Source of the DNA: Demequina flava
Lineage (GTDB): Bacteria > Actinomycetota > Actinomycetes > Actinomycetales > Demequinaceae
DNA length: 64,000 nucleotides
Direction: 5' to 3'
Assembly (NCBI RefSeq): GCF_000975035.1
Contig: NZ_BBRA01000001.1
Location: 1,298,812-1,362,811, forward strand
In this document: positions 7,790-16,294 of the stretch, piece by piece
Layout: each line of letters starts with the position of its first letter
Position numbering within the stretch: position 1 is the first letter of the stretch
Notes under the pieces: model-generated
What the model was told of the DNA's origin: nothing
The model's input: the letters and a program-made list of their open reading frames with translations, nothing else
The model's database searches: none
Made by a program: the position numbers and the translations under genes

Positions 7790-9123
7790 GGCCGGAGGTT
7801 CTCTCGCAGCGTGCCGTGGGGGTATTGAGGGGCAAGTGCTCCGCGACGGCGCAGTTCTGGTGCGAGCAGATCAGCGATGTCGGTGTAACCGCCGGGCATC
7901 GACAGCGGGGAAGAGAACATGAACCCTCCTCGGCTACCTGTGGCCTCGAAGTTCTCCTCGAGCGTGTCAGCGACAGCCTCTGCCGTCCCACACACGACGT
8001 GGTCGTAGTGCGTCGCGTGACGCCACCCGCGCTCAAAGAACTCGTCCTTGGACATCTGGTAATCGGCGCCAAACTCCTCGAGGAGTGACCCCACCAGACC
8101 GCCAGGGCTCGCCTGCTGTGCTCGAATCAACTCCCCGAGCTCGCCAAGGACAATCGTGTCCGGTAGATCGGAGAAGTCGTAGCCCGCGTTGTGAGAGAGG
8201 TACGCGCCCACTGCTTCCTCGTCCCAGAACTCGAGCGTCTCGGCCAATCGTGCACGGGCTTCGTCGTCCGAGCGACCAACGACTGCCTGAACGGACCAGA
8301 GGATGCCGACCTGTGAGGGGTTGCGGCCTTCGGCCGTAAGTGCAGCGTCGAGTGCATCGCGGTGACGTAATTGCGACGCCAAGCCTGAACCTGCGCCAAA
8401 GACGAGGTCCGCGAACTTGGCGGACGCTGCGATGCCCCGCGGTGAATTGCCGGCCTGAATGAGAACTGGCCGGCCCTGCGGGCTTGGAACACTCGACAGC
8501 GGTCCCTTGACCTTGAAGAACTCGCCATCGTGGTTGATGGGATGCACCTTGGACGGATCCGCGAACCTGCCGGTCTCTCGGTCCGCGACGATCGCATCGG
8601 GCTCAACCGAATCCCATAGCTCCTGGCAGACCTTGACGAACTCCTCCATACGCTCGTATCGCTTGGCGTGTTCCATCAATTGATCGAAGCCATAGTTGTT
8701 CGCGTCGGCGCTGCGAGTCGATGCGACTACGTTGAACGCGAGCCGGCCAGCGGTGACGTGATCGAGCGAATTGAGCAGGCGCGCGACATAGAACGGGTGC
8801 ATGAACGTCGACGAGTAGGTGAGGCCAAAGCCGATGTTCTCGGTGACTGCGGCCATGGCCGCGATGAATGGACTCATGTCCTGGCGTGGCCACTGGATTC
8901 CCCACTCGACGGCGGGGTCAATCGAGCCGCGCCAGGTGTCGGGGATTCCCGAGCCGTCTCCGAAGAAGAGCAAGTCGATGCCGGCGCGCTCGGCCGTCAT
9001 CGCGAGTTCCTGAAAGACGCGGACGTCGGGGAACGATGTGCCGACCCACGAGCCTGGTCGGGCCCATCGGCCTTCTGTGTGGCTGAAGGAGAGGTCGAAT
9101 GCGAGGTGCATGTTGCCGGTCAT
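7786..9123 (-). CDS. NtaA/SnaA/DszA-family flavin-dependent monooxygenase
   Basis: 445 residues, the usual length of the nitrilotriacetate/dibenzothiophene-sulfone monooxygenase branch of the luciferase superfamily. Typical blocks are LAFDLSFSHTEGRWARPGSW at the N-terminus, the FFGDGSGIPDTWRGSIDPAVEW region, GLTYSSTFMHPFYVARLLNSLDH, GRLAFNVVASTRSADANNYG and PVLIQAGNSPRGI. Such enzymes need FMNH2 delivered by a separate reductase, and two reductases are encoded upstream in the same operon. Known relatives cleave C-N, C-S or C-Cl bonds in chelators, sulfones or aromatics. ATG 9123 overlaps the stop of the RutB-like gene. Its actual substrate is unknown. Confidence 0.86.
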   Translation of the reverse strand: MTGNMHLAFDLSFSHTEGRWARPGSWVGTSFPDVRVFQELAMTAERAGIDLLFFGDGSGIPDTWRGSIDPAVEWGIQWPRQDMSPFIAAMAAVTENIGFGLTYSSTFMHPFYVARLLNSLDHVTAGRLAFNVVASTRSADANNYGFDQLMEHAKRYERMEEFVKVCQELWDSVEPDAIVADRETGRFADPSKVHPINHDGEFFKVKGPLSSVPSPQGRPVLIQAGNSPRGIAASAKFADLVFGAGSGLASQLRHRDALDAALTAEGRNPSQVGILWSVQAVVGRSDDEARARLAETLEFWDEEAVGAYLSHNAGYDFSDLPDTIVLGELGELIRAQQASPGGLVGSLLEEFGADYQMSKDEFFERGWRHATHYDHVVCGTAEAVADTLEENFEATGSRGGFMFSSPLSMPGGYTDIADLLAPELRRRGALAPQYPHGTLRENLRP

Positions 9124-9809
9124 GAGGCAACCTTTCGTGCTGCTGTTGTGGTGTGCCACAGCTCGACGATGTCGGAAGTCGTCGAGATGAGGGCGGCGTT
9201 GTCGCTGAGTTGACGCAACGCGGCGGTGTGGACTGGTAGGTCGTATGCGGCGGTCGCATCGGACGCCACGACTACAGGGAAGCCCGTTTGAAAGGCGTCC
9301 AAGGCTGTGGTCGCGACGCAACACTCTGTGGTGAGGCCCGCCATAACGAGCCATGTGATTCCGGCGTGACGCAGTTCGTTCTCGAGGTCTGTGCCGTGAA
9401 AACCGGAGTAGCGTCGCTTTTTTACGACGATCTCCCCTGGCTCGGGTGCCACGCGGAACCATTCAGCGCCCACCGTGCCCTCGACACACGGGTACGTCGC
9501 GTCGAGCGGGGCATCCATCGGGTTGCCCGCCAGCCAGTTCGATGTTTGCCATGGCTGCGTCGGGTCGGACGCGAGTTCGACCCACACCACCGGGATGCCC
9601 AAGCCGCGGGCCGTCGAGACGAGCTCTTGCATGGTGTCGATCGCAGCTGACACTGCCTTCATCGCCTCATCGGTAAGACCGAATTCGCGAATGAAGTCCG
9701 GATCTCCGAACGATCGCTGGACGTCGATGACAACAAGGGCGCCATTTTGGTCGTCGGCCACGAGTGCGGCTCCTGCCGGTACCTGCGCTAGTGCGGGTAC
9801 GCCACTCAT
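9120..9809 (-). CDS. isochorismatase-family cysteine hydrolase, RutB-like
   Basis: 229 residues with the cysteine-hydrolase triad: Asp in LVVIDVQRSF, Lys in IVVKKRRYSGFHGTDL and Cys in GLTTECCVATTA. The block PGEIVVKKRRYSGF resembles RutB (ureidoacrylate amidohydrolase), which removes carbamate from the product made by RutA. It is encoded directly after a RutA-like gene, with ATGA overlaps on both sides, so the RutA-RutB functional pair appears to be kept. Acting on a different carbamoyl or amide substrate is equally possible, because the family is broad. Confidence 0.83.
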   Translation of the reverse strand: MSGVPALAQVPAGAALVADDQNGALVVIDVQRSFGDPDFIREFGLTDEAMKAVSAAIDTMQELVSTARGLGIPVVWVELASDPTQPWQTSNWLAGNPMDAPLDATYPCVEGTVGAEWFRVAPEPGEIVVKKRRYSGFHGTDLENELRHAGITWLVMAGLTTECCVATTALDAFQTGFPVVVASDATAAYDLPVHTAALRQLSDNAALISTTSDIVELWHTTTAARKVAS

Positions 9810-10864
9810 GCAGGCACGTCCTTGCCTCGCAAGAGTGGCAAGGCCTCGGCTCCAAAGATCGGAAGCTCTCGCTCGTAGTCCGGGAAGATGAGCATGAGTC
9901 CGTCAAGCTCTGCCTTGTTGACTATGGTCTCGATCTTCTCAACGACCGTGTCTCGTGAGCCCGCGACAAAGGGAGTCTGGAATGCGGCGTGGCCCTTTGC
10001 CTCTGCGGTCCAGCTCAGCGCACGGTCGTGCGGCATTCCCCAGGACATCGCCATGGCTGTCAACGCCTCGCGATCGACACCCTCGCCGTAGGCCTCCGCG
10101 CGCTGCTCCGCGATGGCGTCGGTTTCGTCCATCACGACGGTGAGCATCGCGTAGGTCTTGCACTCGCGGTCGAAGGAAGCGGCCCGTTCGTGCACGTCCC
10201 GCGAGAGGTCTCTGAGCTCTTCGGGTGAGTCTGCGCCCAAGAACGCGCCGTCGCAGTGCTTCGCCTGGAACGCACGCCCAGGCTCGGACCGGCCCGCACT
10301 AATGAGAGTGGGTGTCGTGCTCGGTTGGGGACGAGACTCACAGTCGGTCAACGAGAAGAACTCGCCGTCCATGTCGACGCGCCCGTCGTTCCAGAGTGCC
10401 TTAATGGCCGTGATCCACTCATCGACCATGCGATAGCGCTCGTCCTTCGTCATGGCCGCATCCCACATGCCCATCTGCTCGAACTCGGCGGCGTAAGAAC
10501 CGGAGACGATATTCATGCCGACGCGACCCGGCGCGATGTGCTCGAGGGTCGTGAACATCTTGGCTGCGATCGCCGGGTTCTGAAGGTTGGCGTGGACGGT
10601 GGCCCAGATATCGATGGTGCTGGTGGCCTCTGCGATTCCGGCCATCATGGTGATCGACTCGAGAGTCCGTCCCCAGTGGTCCGTGGTGCCGCCGAAGCCG
10701 CGCCACTTGGCCATCGCCATGGCGAAGTCCATGCCGGCTTCCTCCGCGAGGACGGCCGTGTTCTTGTTCTGCTCGTATGTGGCCTCGGCGTGCGGTGCCG
10801 TGTCCGAGATGAGCCATCCTCCGTTGCCGATCGGCAGGAAAACTCCGTATTCCTTGGAACCCAT
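9806..10864 (-). CDS. rutA: RutA-like pyrimidine monooxygenase (LLM class)
   Basis: 352 residues. The N-terminal block GVFLPIGNGGWLIS, followed by WRGFGGTTDHWGRTLESITMMAGIAEAT, closely parallels E. coli RutA (which has GVFVPIGNNGWLIS and the RGFGG block). RutA uses reduced FMN and O2 to open the uracil ring. Start ATG 10864 is chosen because GGAGGG lies just upstream; the TTG at 10879 would place that site inside the gene. It follows the ABC substrate-binding gene and overlaps the RutB-like gene. RutC, RutD, RutE and RutG homologues are not in this operon, so the substrate may be uracil or another pyrimidine-like ring. Confidence 0.85.
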   Translation of the reverse strand: MGSKEYGVFLPIGNGGWLISDTAPHAEATYEQNKNTAVLAEEAGMDFAMAMAKWRGFGGTTDHWGRTLESITMMAGIAEATSTIDIWATVHANLQNPAIAAKMFTTLEHIAPGRVGMNIVSGSYAAEFEQMGMWDAAMTKDERYRMVDEWITAIKALWNDGRVDMDGEFFSLTDCESRPQPSTTPTLISAGRSEPGRAFQAKHCDGAFLGADSPEELRDLSRDVHERAASFDRECKTYAMLTVVMDETDAIAEQRAEAYGEGVDREALTAMAMSWGMPHDRALSWTAEAKGHAAFQTPFVAGSRDTVVEKIETIVNKAELDGLMLIFPDYERELPIFGAEALPLLRGKDVPA

Positions 10865-10902
10865 GGTTCCCTCCTTCAAGTCAGTGGTGGTCCGCGAGAC
10901 GG

Positions 10903-12042
10903 TTAGGACGTCGCGGGCCAGACGAGTGCGGTGCCGTCGTAGATGGCGTCGTTGAACGACCCGTCAAAGAGGTCGAGAGCCTCGTCTGCGGTGAGCCCCG
11001 AGGTCACGAGCTCGTATTCGGTGAGGAAGTCGTAGATGGTGGCGACGAGGTCGCTATCGACGGTGCCCAAGGCTGCCTCGGGGTCCGCTGACTCTGTGAC
11101 GACGCCCACTTCGGTCTCCCACACGGCGATGTTGTGGTCGACGTCGTAACCGGGTCCGGACTCCTCGGAGGCGTAGCCCACGCACTCTTCGGCGTTTGAG
11201 GCGCAGTAGTCGTACGCGTGAGTGATGGCGCGAAGGAAGTCCTCAACCGCTGTGGGGTTTTCCGCGGCGAAGTCTGGGTTCACCGCCGTCACACCCATGG
11301 ATGAAGGCACGTCGTAGTCATAAGGGCGCCACACTGTGACGTCCTCGCCCATAGCGGCGAGAAGGTTGGGCTCGTTTGAGATGTATCCGGTGAGTGAGTC
11401 GACTTGACCTCGCGGGAGGATCGAGGGGTCGTAGCCAACGGTCACCTGGTCGATTGCATCAATGTCGACGCCAGCGTTTGAGAGCATTGCTGCGACGGTG
11501 GTCGGAAGGGACCCCTTCTGGCCCAACGTTGTGCCCTCGAGTTCCGTGAGGTCAGTGACATCGGTTGGGGTCATCAGAATGTCGAGGCCGACGTCGGAGA
11601 AGACCGACACTCCGAGAATGTTGATGTTGTTGTCCGCAGCGAGAATGATGTTCTGGGCGTCAAGGCCTGTGAACTGGATGGTGTTCGCAGCGAGGAGCTG
11701 GGTGTTCTGAGCGGTGTCGCCCGTCCCCGGTTGCACCGTGACGTCGAGGCAGAGATCCTCGAAGTACCCAAGTTCCTTGGCTGCGACGACGTTCAGGATT
11801 CCCACGGATGCTTGGTAGTAGTAACCAGTTGCGAAGGTAATTTCTCCGGCCTCGGTGTTGAGGTCGCAACGCTCCTGCGAGAACTCGGCTGCCTCGGTTT
11901 CTGGTGCAGCGCTCGAGGTCGTAGCTGGCGCTTCGCTTGCCATCGCCGACGTATCTGACGTGGCTTCCGAGTCGGTGGCGCACCCGGTCAAGAGGAGTGC
12001 GGTGGACGCCGCGAGGGCGATTGTGGGTAGGCGGTAGTGCAT
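10903..12042 (-). CDS. ABC substrate-binding lipoprotein, NMT1/THI5-like
   Basis: 379-residue lipoprotein: signal peptide with lipobox LLLTGCA, a Thr/Ser/Ala-rich spacer to about residue 55, then an NMT1/THI5-like periplasmic-binding fold (EITFATGYYYQASVGILNVVAAKELGYFED, LLAANTIQFTGLDAQN, TTLGQKGSLPTTVAAML). Proteins of this fold deliver pyrimidines, thiamin precursors, riboflavin, sulfonates or nitrate to SsuBC-type transporters. It is encoded with its permease and ATPase and directly before rutA. AAGGAG stands 6-7 nt before ATG 12042. No TPP or FMN riboswitch was recognised upstream. Confidence 0.88.
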   Translation of the reverse strand: MHYRLPTIALAASTALLLTGCATDSEATSDTSAMASEAPATTSSAAPETEAAEFSQERCDLNTEAGEITFATGYYYQASVGILNVVAAKELGYFEDLCLDVTVQPGTGDTAQNTQLLAANTIQFTGLDAQNIILAADNNINILGVSVFSDVGLDILMTPTDVTDLTELEGTTLGQKGSLPTTVAAMLSNAGVDIDAIDQVTVGYDPSILPRGQVDSLTGYISNEPNLLAAMGEDVTVWRPYDYDVPSSMGVTAVNPDFAAENPTAVEDFLRAITHAYDYCASNAEECVGYASEESGPGYDVDHNIAVWETEVGVVTESADPEAALGTVDSDLVATIYDFLTEYELVTSGLTADEALDLFDGSFNDAIYDGTALVWPATS

Positions 12043-12102
12043 GGTGTGCTCCTTGGAGGCAGTGTGCGGGTGACCCGCAGGGTGGTGGGGAGAGGGGTGG
12101 TG

Positions 12103-12978
12103 CTACTGGCCCTGGCGTGACTCGTGCCAGTGAAGGACTCGCCGTTCTACGACGGTGACGAGGAAGAGAAGTCCAGCGCCCATGAGCGCGAGGAAGAAGA
12201 TCGAGGCGTAGATCACGGCGAGCTGGTTGTTCGACGACGCCAGGCTGATCGCGGTGCCAAGGCCCTCGGCGGCACCAGGGGCGTTCAACTCGGCGACAAC
12301 GGCACCGATGATCGACAGCGGGAACACGACTCTGAGCGCAGTGAACATGTACGGCAGCGAACTCGGGAGTCGGAGGTAGCGCAGCGTTTCAAAACGTGAC
12401 GCCTTCAGGGTTCGGAAGACGTGGAGTGCGGCGGGATCCACTGACAACAGCCCCGTGGAAACGCTGATGAGGATCGGGAAGAAACAGATCAGCGCGGTCA
12501 CGATGAGTTTGGGCTCGGGACCGAACCCGAAGGCGACGACTAGGGCAGGTGCAAGGGCGACCAGCGGTGTCACGTTGAGGACCACCGCGTAGGGCATGAT
12601 CGCGCGACGTGCGATCGGCATCTCGCTAATGAGGATCGCCAGCAAAAACGACGTCACGAACGCGATGCCGAGCCCGACAAGCGAGACCTGTAGCGTGACC
12701 CACGCGTTGGACACGTAGTACTGCCAATCGTTGACGATCGATTCGCCGACCGCGGTCAGAGGCGGGAGGAGGAACGGCTTGGTGTGCGCGGTCCAGGCCC
12801 AAAGGGACGCGAAGACCACGAGGAGTGCGGTGGCCGGTAGCCAAAAGCTTGGCTTCAAGACTGCGACAGCGGACGCCACCGAGCTCGAGATCTTGCCGCC
12901 TCGGGCCTGTCTCTCCGCGAACTTCGTCGTGCCCGTCGCATCCGTGGTGGGCGCGGCGGCATTGTTGATAGCGGTCAC
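12103..12978 (-). CDS. ABC transporter permease, SsuC/TauC-like
   Basis: 291 residues with about six membrane helices and the SsuC-type permease pattern, including the EAA-like loop near SVDPAALHVFRTLKASRFETLRYLRLPSSLPYMFTAL, where Gly is replaced but the surrounding PSSLPY is typical. It forms the membrane channel with the ATPase (12993) and receives ligand from the lipoprotein (10903). The start is GTG 12978, with AGGAG 6 nt upstream; the longer in-frame extension to 13023 would overlap the ATPase gene. Confidence 0.87.
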   Translation of the reverse strand: MTAINNAAAPTTDATGTTKFAERQARGGKISSSVASAVAVLKPSFWLPATALLVVFASLWAWTAHTKPFLLPPLTAVGESIVNDWQYYVSNAWVTLQVSLVGLGIAFVTSFLLAILISEMPIARRAIMPYAVVLNVTPLVALAPALVVAFGFGPEPKLIVTALICFFPILISVSTGLLSVDPAALHVFRTLKASRFETLRYLRLPSSLPYMFTALRVVFPLSIIGAVVAELNAPGAAEGLGTAISLASSNNQLAVIYASIFFLALMGAGLLFLVTVVERRVLHWHESRQGQ

Positions 12979-12992
12979 TCGCTTCTCCTGAC

Positions 12993-13835
12993 TTAAGCCG
13001 CAGCTTGGGAGTTGTCGCGCCATGCAGACTGCAGGTGCTGGCGAATGTGGTTTTCGTACTGGTGGAATTCGGCGCTACTCAGGAGCTGCTCGTCTCGCGG
13101 CCTAGGTAGATTGATCTCCACTTCTGCCGTGATACGTCCAGGATTCGCCCCCATGATGATCACTCGATCGCTGAGGCGCACGGCCTCAGAGACGTTGTGG
13201 GTGACGAACACGACGGTGGTCTGCATGTCTCGCCAGATCTCGAGGAGCTGACCCTGCAGGGCCTCTCGCGTGAACTCGTCGAGCGCGCTGAAGGGTTCAT
13301 CCATGAGCAGGACCTCGGGCTGAATGCCAAAGGCACGCACGATGGAGGCCCTTTGTCGCATTCCTCCGGAAAGCTCGGCCGGCAACTTGTGTGCAGCATC
13401 GGCCAGGCCCACGCGCTGAAGGAGCGCATCGATGTCGACCGGCTCGGTTCGGACCTGCGCTCCGCCGATCCCGTGTCGGCGCCGTCGTTCTGCACCCGGG
13501 TTGATTCGCGACGGCAGCGTGACGTTCTTGCGGACTGTCAGCCAAGGAAGCAGGGCGGGCACTTGAGGGACAAGGCCGACCATCTTCGCGTTGCAGGCGT
13601 CCTCGGTCGACAATCCGAAGATGGAGACTTCACCGTCGTCTGCCGTCTCAAGTCCCGCGATCATGCGCAAGAGCGTGGACTTGCCGCATCCGGACGGTCC
13701 AATGATGCTCACGAAGTCGCCGCGACGGATGGAGGCATCGACGCCGCCAAGCGCGACGACTGGGCGTTCCGCGTCGCCGTATGCTTTGCGGGCATCAGAG
13801 ACCACGATCGCGTCGGGGTGCTGAGGGAGTGTCAT
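12993..13835 (-). CDS. ABC transporter ATPase, SsuB/TauB-like
   Basis: 280 residues with a full nucleotide-binding domain: Walker A GPSGCGKST, Q-loop VGLVPQVPALLPW, signature [11 protein letters not shown], Walker B VLLMDEPFSALD and switch His in FVTHNVSEAV. The central insert PGAERRRRHGIGGAQVRTEP is longer than in most SsuB proteins. It powers the importer encoded next to it. ATG 13835 lies 2 nt after the stop of the flavin-reductase gene, so it is coupled to it. Confidence 0.9.
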   Translation of the reverse strand: MTLPQHPDAIVVSDARKAYGDAERPVVALGGVDASIRRGDFVSIIGPSGCGKSTLLRMIAGLETADDGEVSIFGLSTEDACNAKMVGLVPQVPALLPWLTVRKNVTLPSRINPGAERRRRHGIGGAQVRTEPVDIDALLQRVGLADAAHKLPAELSGGMRQRASIVRAFGIQPEVLLMDEPFSALDEFTREALQGQLLEIWRDMQTTVVFVTHNVSEAVRLSDRVIIMGANPGRITAEVEINLPRPRDEQLLSSAEFHQYENHIRQHLQSAWRDNSQAAA

Positions 13836-13837
13836 GG

Positions 13838-14371
13838 CTACACCAGGTTTCGGTAGGCGCGGTTTTGGTAGACCAGCGGCGCGTTCTCGCTCGTGCAGAC
13901 CGCTTCAACTTCAATGAGCAGCATCAGATGGTCGCCGGCGTCGTCTCGGTGAGCGATGCGGCCTTTCAGTGCGGCCATGTGGCCGTCGATCACGGGCAAA
14001 TCAACGTGCTCCTCGGCGAGGGCGACTTCGCCAAACTTGTCGTTGTTTTTGCGTGCAAAGTGGCTCGCGACGTCGCCTTGCCCTTCGGCCAATATGTTGA
14101 TGGCCACGCGCTCCGCTTCGCAGAAGGCCCGGTAGCTGTCGGCCGTCTCTGCGAGGAACACGGCCACGAGTGGGGGAGAGGACGACACGGAAGTAAAGCT
14201 GTTCGCGGTGAATCCGTACCGCTCGCCCTCGTGGTGAGTGGTCACAACAGTGACTGAGGTGGCCATGGCTCCAAGTGCTTCACGCAGGTGATTCGGGTCG
14301 AAGGACTGGGGCGAGGGGGAAGCGCCGCTTGAGGCGGCCGATGCTGTGGTGCGGTGAGAGACGGTAGTCAT
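13838..14371 (-). CDS. flavin reductase domain protein, RutF/HpaC-like
   Basis: 177 residues. After a flexible Ser/Thr-rich N-terminus of about 25 residues comes the flavin-reductase-like split barrel: LREALGAMATSVTVVTTHHEGERYGFTANSFTSVSSSPPLVAVFL, then INILAEGQGDVASHFARKN and VPVIDGH-type ending (VDLPVIDGHMAAL). RutF regenerates FMNH2 for RutA; this protein probably does the same for one or both monooxygenases in the operon. GAGGAG lies 7-8 nt before ATG 14371. It is unrelated in fold to the flavodoxin-like reductase just upstream. Confidence 0.86.
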   Translation of the reverse strand: MTTVSHRTTASAASSGASPSPQSFDPNHLREALGAMATSVTVVTTHHEGERYGFTANSFTSVSSSPPLVAVFLAETADSYRAFCEAERVAINILAEGQGDVASHFARKNNDKFGEVALAEEHVDLPVIDGHMAALKGRIAHRDDAGDHLMLLIEVEAVCTSENAPLVYQNRAYRNLV

Positions 14372-14426
14372 GAGAGTTCTCCTCAGGTCAGGAAGGGCGA
14401 CGGTGCCCCGAGATGTGTGTTGTGAG

Positions 14427-14957
14427 CTACGCGGAGGCAGCTGCGGAGACGACAGGCAGGATGGGCTCGTGACGAGAGACCCAGGCATCGATTGCGCCGT
14501 CGAGTGCGCTCTCGTCGCGGGCTACGGACTCCATGACGCCCAAGCCTGCGAACGGAGTCAGCGCACCGACTTCGCCGAGCAGCGTGCTCGTGTGAAGGGG
14601 CGTCGAGTACGCGTGTACCGGTGAGCCAGCGACGGCAACGGGGACCGCGATTGTGCCTGCCAGTGACGCGGGCCCATACCCGTCGAGGAATGCCTTGAGG
14701 AGGCCCGTATAGGTCCCCTTGTATGACGGGGTCGCGACTACAACGAGTTGTGCATCGGCTACGCGGCGGCGGGCTGATTCAGCGTCGGGGTGCTGCCACG
14801 TGAGCAGGGTGTCCGTGATGTCAGACAACTCCAGAACGGAGATGTCGAGATCTACACCAGCGGCTTCGCCAAGTGCGCGAGTGGCGCGTGTGGCGACGTC
14901 GAGGGTCGTGGAATTCGGTCGGGGATTCCCCGAGACGATGAGGGTAGGGCAAGGCAT
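14427..14957 (-). CDS. NAD(P)H-dependent FMN reductase, SsuE-like
   Basis: 176 residues with a flavodoxin-like fold: TLIVSGNPRPNSTT is the FMN-phosphate loop, VVVATPSYKGTYTGLLKAFLDGYG the conserved PxYxGxxTGLLKxFLD block of SsuE/MsuE-type reductases. It reduces FMN with NAD(P)H for two-component monooxygenases. It is the first gene of the leftward operon. AGGAGG is placed 6 nt before ATG 14957, a strong ribosome site. Confidence 0.88.
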   Translation of the reverse strand: MPCPTLIVSGNPRPNSTTLDVATRATRALGEAAGVDLDISVLELSDITDTLLTWQHPDAESARRRVADAQLVVVATPSYKGTYTGLLKAFLDGYGPASLAGTIAVPVAVAGSPVHAYSTPLHTSTLLGEVGALTPFAGLGVMESVARDESALDGAIDAWVSRHEPILPVVSAAASA

Positions 14958-15096
14958 AGAAACCTCCTGAGCTCGATCCTTGAGTGAACAGAGCGGAGAG
15001 CTTGCTGGCCGAGTGAGTGATCCAATTGGCCTGCGGAGGTCCGTCGTACTGATGGCTACATTAAGGGCCGGACGTTTCTTGAATCCGCCCCACGTG
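14958..15096 (-). promoter_or_regulatory. probable promoter region of the RutA/DszA operon
   Basis: This 139-bp gap lies upstream of the first operon gene and downstream of the gene at 15097. It must hold the operon promoter unless transcription reads through from 15549. AT-rich patches (ACATTAAGG, GTTAAATC) are candidates for a -10, but no box could be fixed with confidence, and no riboswitch fold was recognised. Confidence 0.35.
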
Positions 15097-15549
15097 TTAA
15101 ATCTGTGTGTCGTCCAGTTCTTGCTCAGCGTGAAGTCGACGGGTGCCGTCCGTGCCATGAACGTAGATGTCAACGCCGAGGTCGTGAGCGGCCTGTGCGG
15201 GCCAACTCGTTGCACTGAAGTACGGAGCGACGGGCTCTGTAATGCACAAGACCAGGCGGGCCTTTGGCGCAACGGCGGCGCGTAGCCATGTGAGTTTCAG
15301 CATGTCCGCGAGAACCCGGTTGCGGTGCGCGGACCGCACCGTTCCTTGTGTCGCAACTACTTTGACCAGGACGGAGTCATCCGAAGCGGCACCGTCGACC
15401 TCTGCCCGCACCCCGGACGGGAGCTTTAGAGCGCGTGGCTCAAGAGGAACTTTTAGGGTGGCCGCCAAGTCGGTGAGCATCCGAACCTCGATGGAGTCCG
15501 GTGCAAAGCGGTGCCACGGATGAGGCATCTTGCCAGCGGATTCGGTCAT
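15097..15549 (-). CDS. conserved hypothetical protein, possibly PD-(D/E)XK-like
   Basis: 150 residues. The stretch VRAEVDGAASDDSVLVKVVATQGTV, followed by RNRVLADMLKLTWLRAA and ARLVLCITEPVA, resembles, from memory, small actinobacterial proteins of the pattern E-DG...S-x-V-E-V-x-A-x-QG that look nuclease-like, but here the second acidic position reads VK. I do not assign a function. CACAAT stands 6 nt before ATG 15549, so the mRNA is probably leaderless. It lies between the leftward monooxygenase operon and the divergent MerR gene and may be read into that operon. Confidence 0.65.
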   Translation of the reverse strand: MTESAGKMPHPWHRFAPDSIEVRMLTDLAATLKVPLEPRALKLPSGVRAEVDGAASDDSVLVKVVATQGTVRSAHRNRVLADMLKLTWLRAAVAPKARLVLCITEPVAPYFSATSWPAQAAHDLGVDIYVHGTDGTRRLHAEQELDDTQI

Positions 15550-15669
15550 GCCTGCATTGTGGCAATCGAGTGTTTCTCGTCCGTTACTGGCGTGCGCCGG
15601 ACCGATGACGTACGGGGCGCTGGGGCGAAAGGGTTACAGTGAAGTGGAATGTTGACGGGAGAGTGAGAC

Positions 15670-16074
15670 ATGCGCATTGGTGAGTTGGCAGACAAGGCCG
15701 GCGTGACCGCCAAGACCGTTCGGTACTACGAGTCGATCGGGCTCCTGCCGGATCCTGGCCGAACCTCGTCCGGCTACCGCGATTACGACGAGGAGTTCCT
15801 CAAGCGCCTCACGTTCGTGCGCGATGCTCAAGCCGCAGGCCTGACGCTCAAGGAGTCGCGTCAGATTCTCGACATGAAGTCGGAGGGGCACTCGACGTGC
15901 GAGCACACGAGCGCTCTGCTGGACCAGCACTTGGCGCTCATTGAGAACCAGATCGCTTCGCTTGAAGCAGCCAAGTCGGAACTCCAGGCGCTGCGAGCTC
16001 GCGCCGACGTTCTGGACCCCGACTCTTGCAACGACCCCAACCGCTGCCAGGTCGTGGAGCACGCCGCGCACTAA
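15670..16074 (+). CDS. MerR-family heavy-metal-responsive regulator
   Basis: 134 residues: N-terminal winged HTH (MRIGELADKAGVTAKTVRYYESIGLLP), a long dimerisation helix, and metal-site candidates Cys in HSTCEHTSALL and the C-terminal pair in DSCNDPNRCQ. This arrangement (a Cys near position 78 plus a C-x(5-8)-C loop) is seen in ZntR/CueR-type sensors. Its own upstream region contains AGTGGAATGT (15640-15649), the reverse complement of nearly the same half-site as in the copZ promoter at 19441. The simplest reading is that it senses copper, or another soft metal, and activates copZ-copA 3.4 kb away, with pntAB lying between (inference). Confidence 0.87.
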   Translation: MRIGELADKAGVTAKTVRYYESIGLLPDPGRTSSGYRDYDEEFLKRLTFVRDAQAAGLTLKESRQILDMKSEGHSTCEHTSALLDQHLALIENQIASLEAAKSELQALRARADVLDPDSCNDPNRCQVVEHAAH

Positions 16075-16294
16075 GTGGCCCGCGGCGAAGTGCCCAGATA
16101 CCAGGGGTGCCGGTGGGCGGCGCGGGGACCATCGTCCCGTCGCATTCGGCGCCGTTCCCGATAGAGTCGTGAACCGAAGGCGACGGTGCGCAAGTGCCTC
16201 CGCCGCCGCGTGCGCCTGAGCGCGTCGCGGGTCCGGATTCACATGACGACGGCACGACGCATCTGCGCGCGTGGCAGCTCGAGAGGCAGGGCGC

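Noticed and set aside
14958..15096. TPP or FMN riboswitch before the operon with the NMT1-like binding protein
   Set aside because: The 139-bp leader has none of the conserved riboswitch helices I could recognise.
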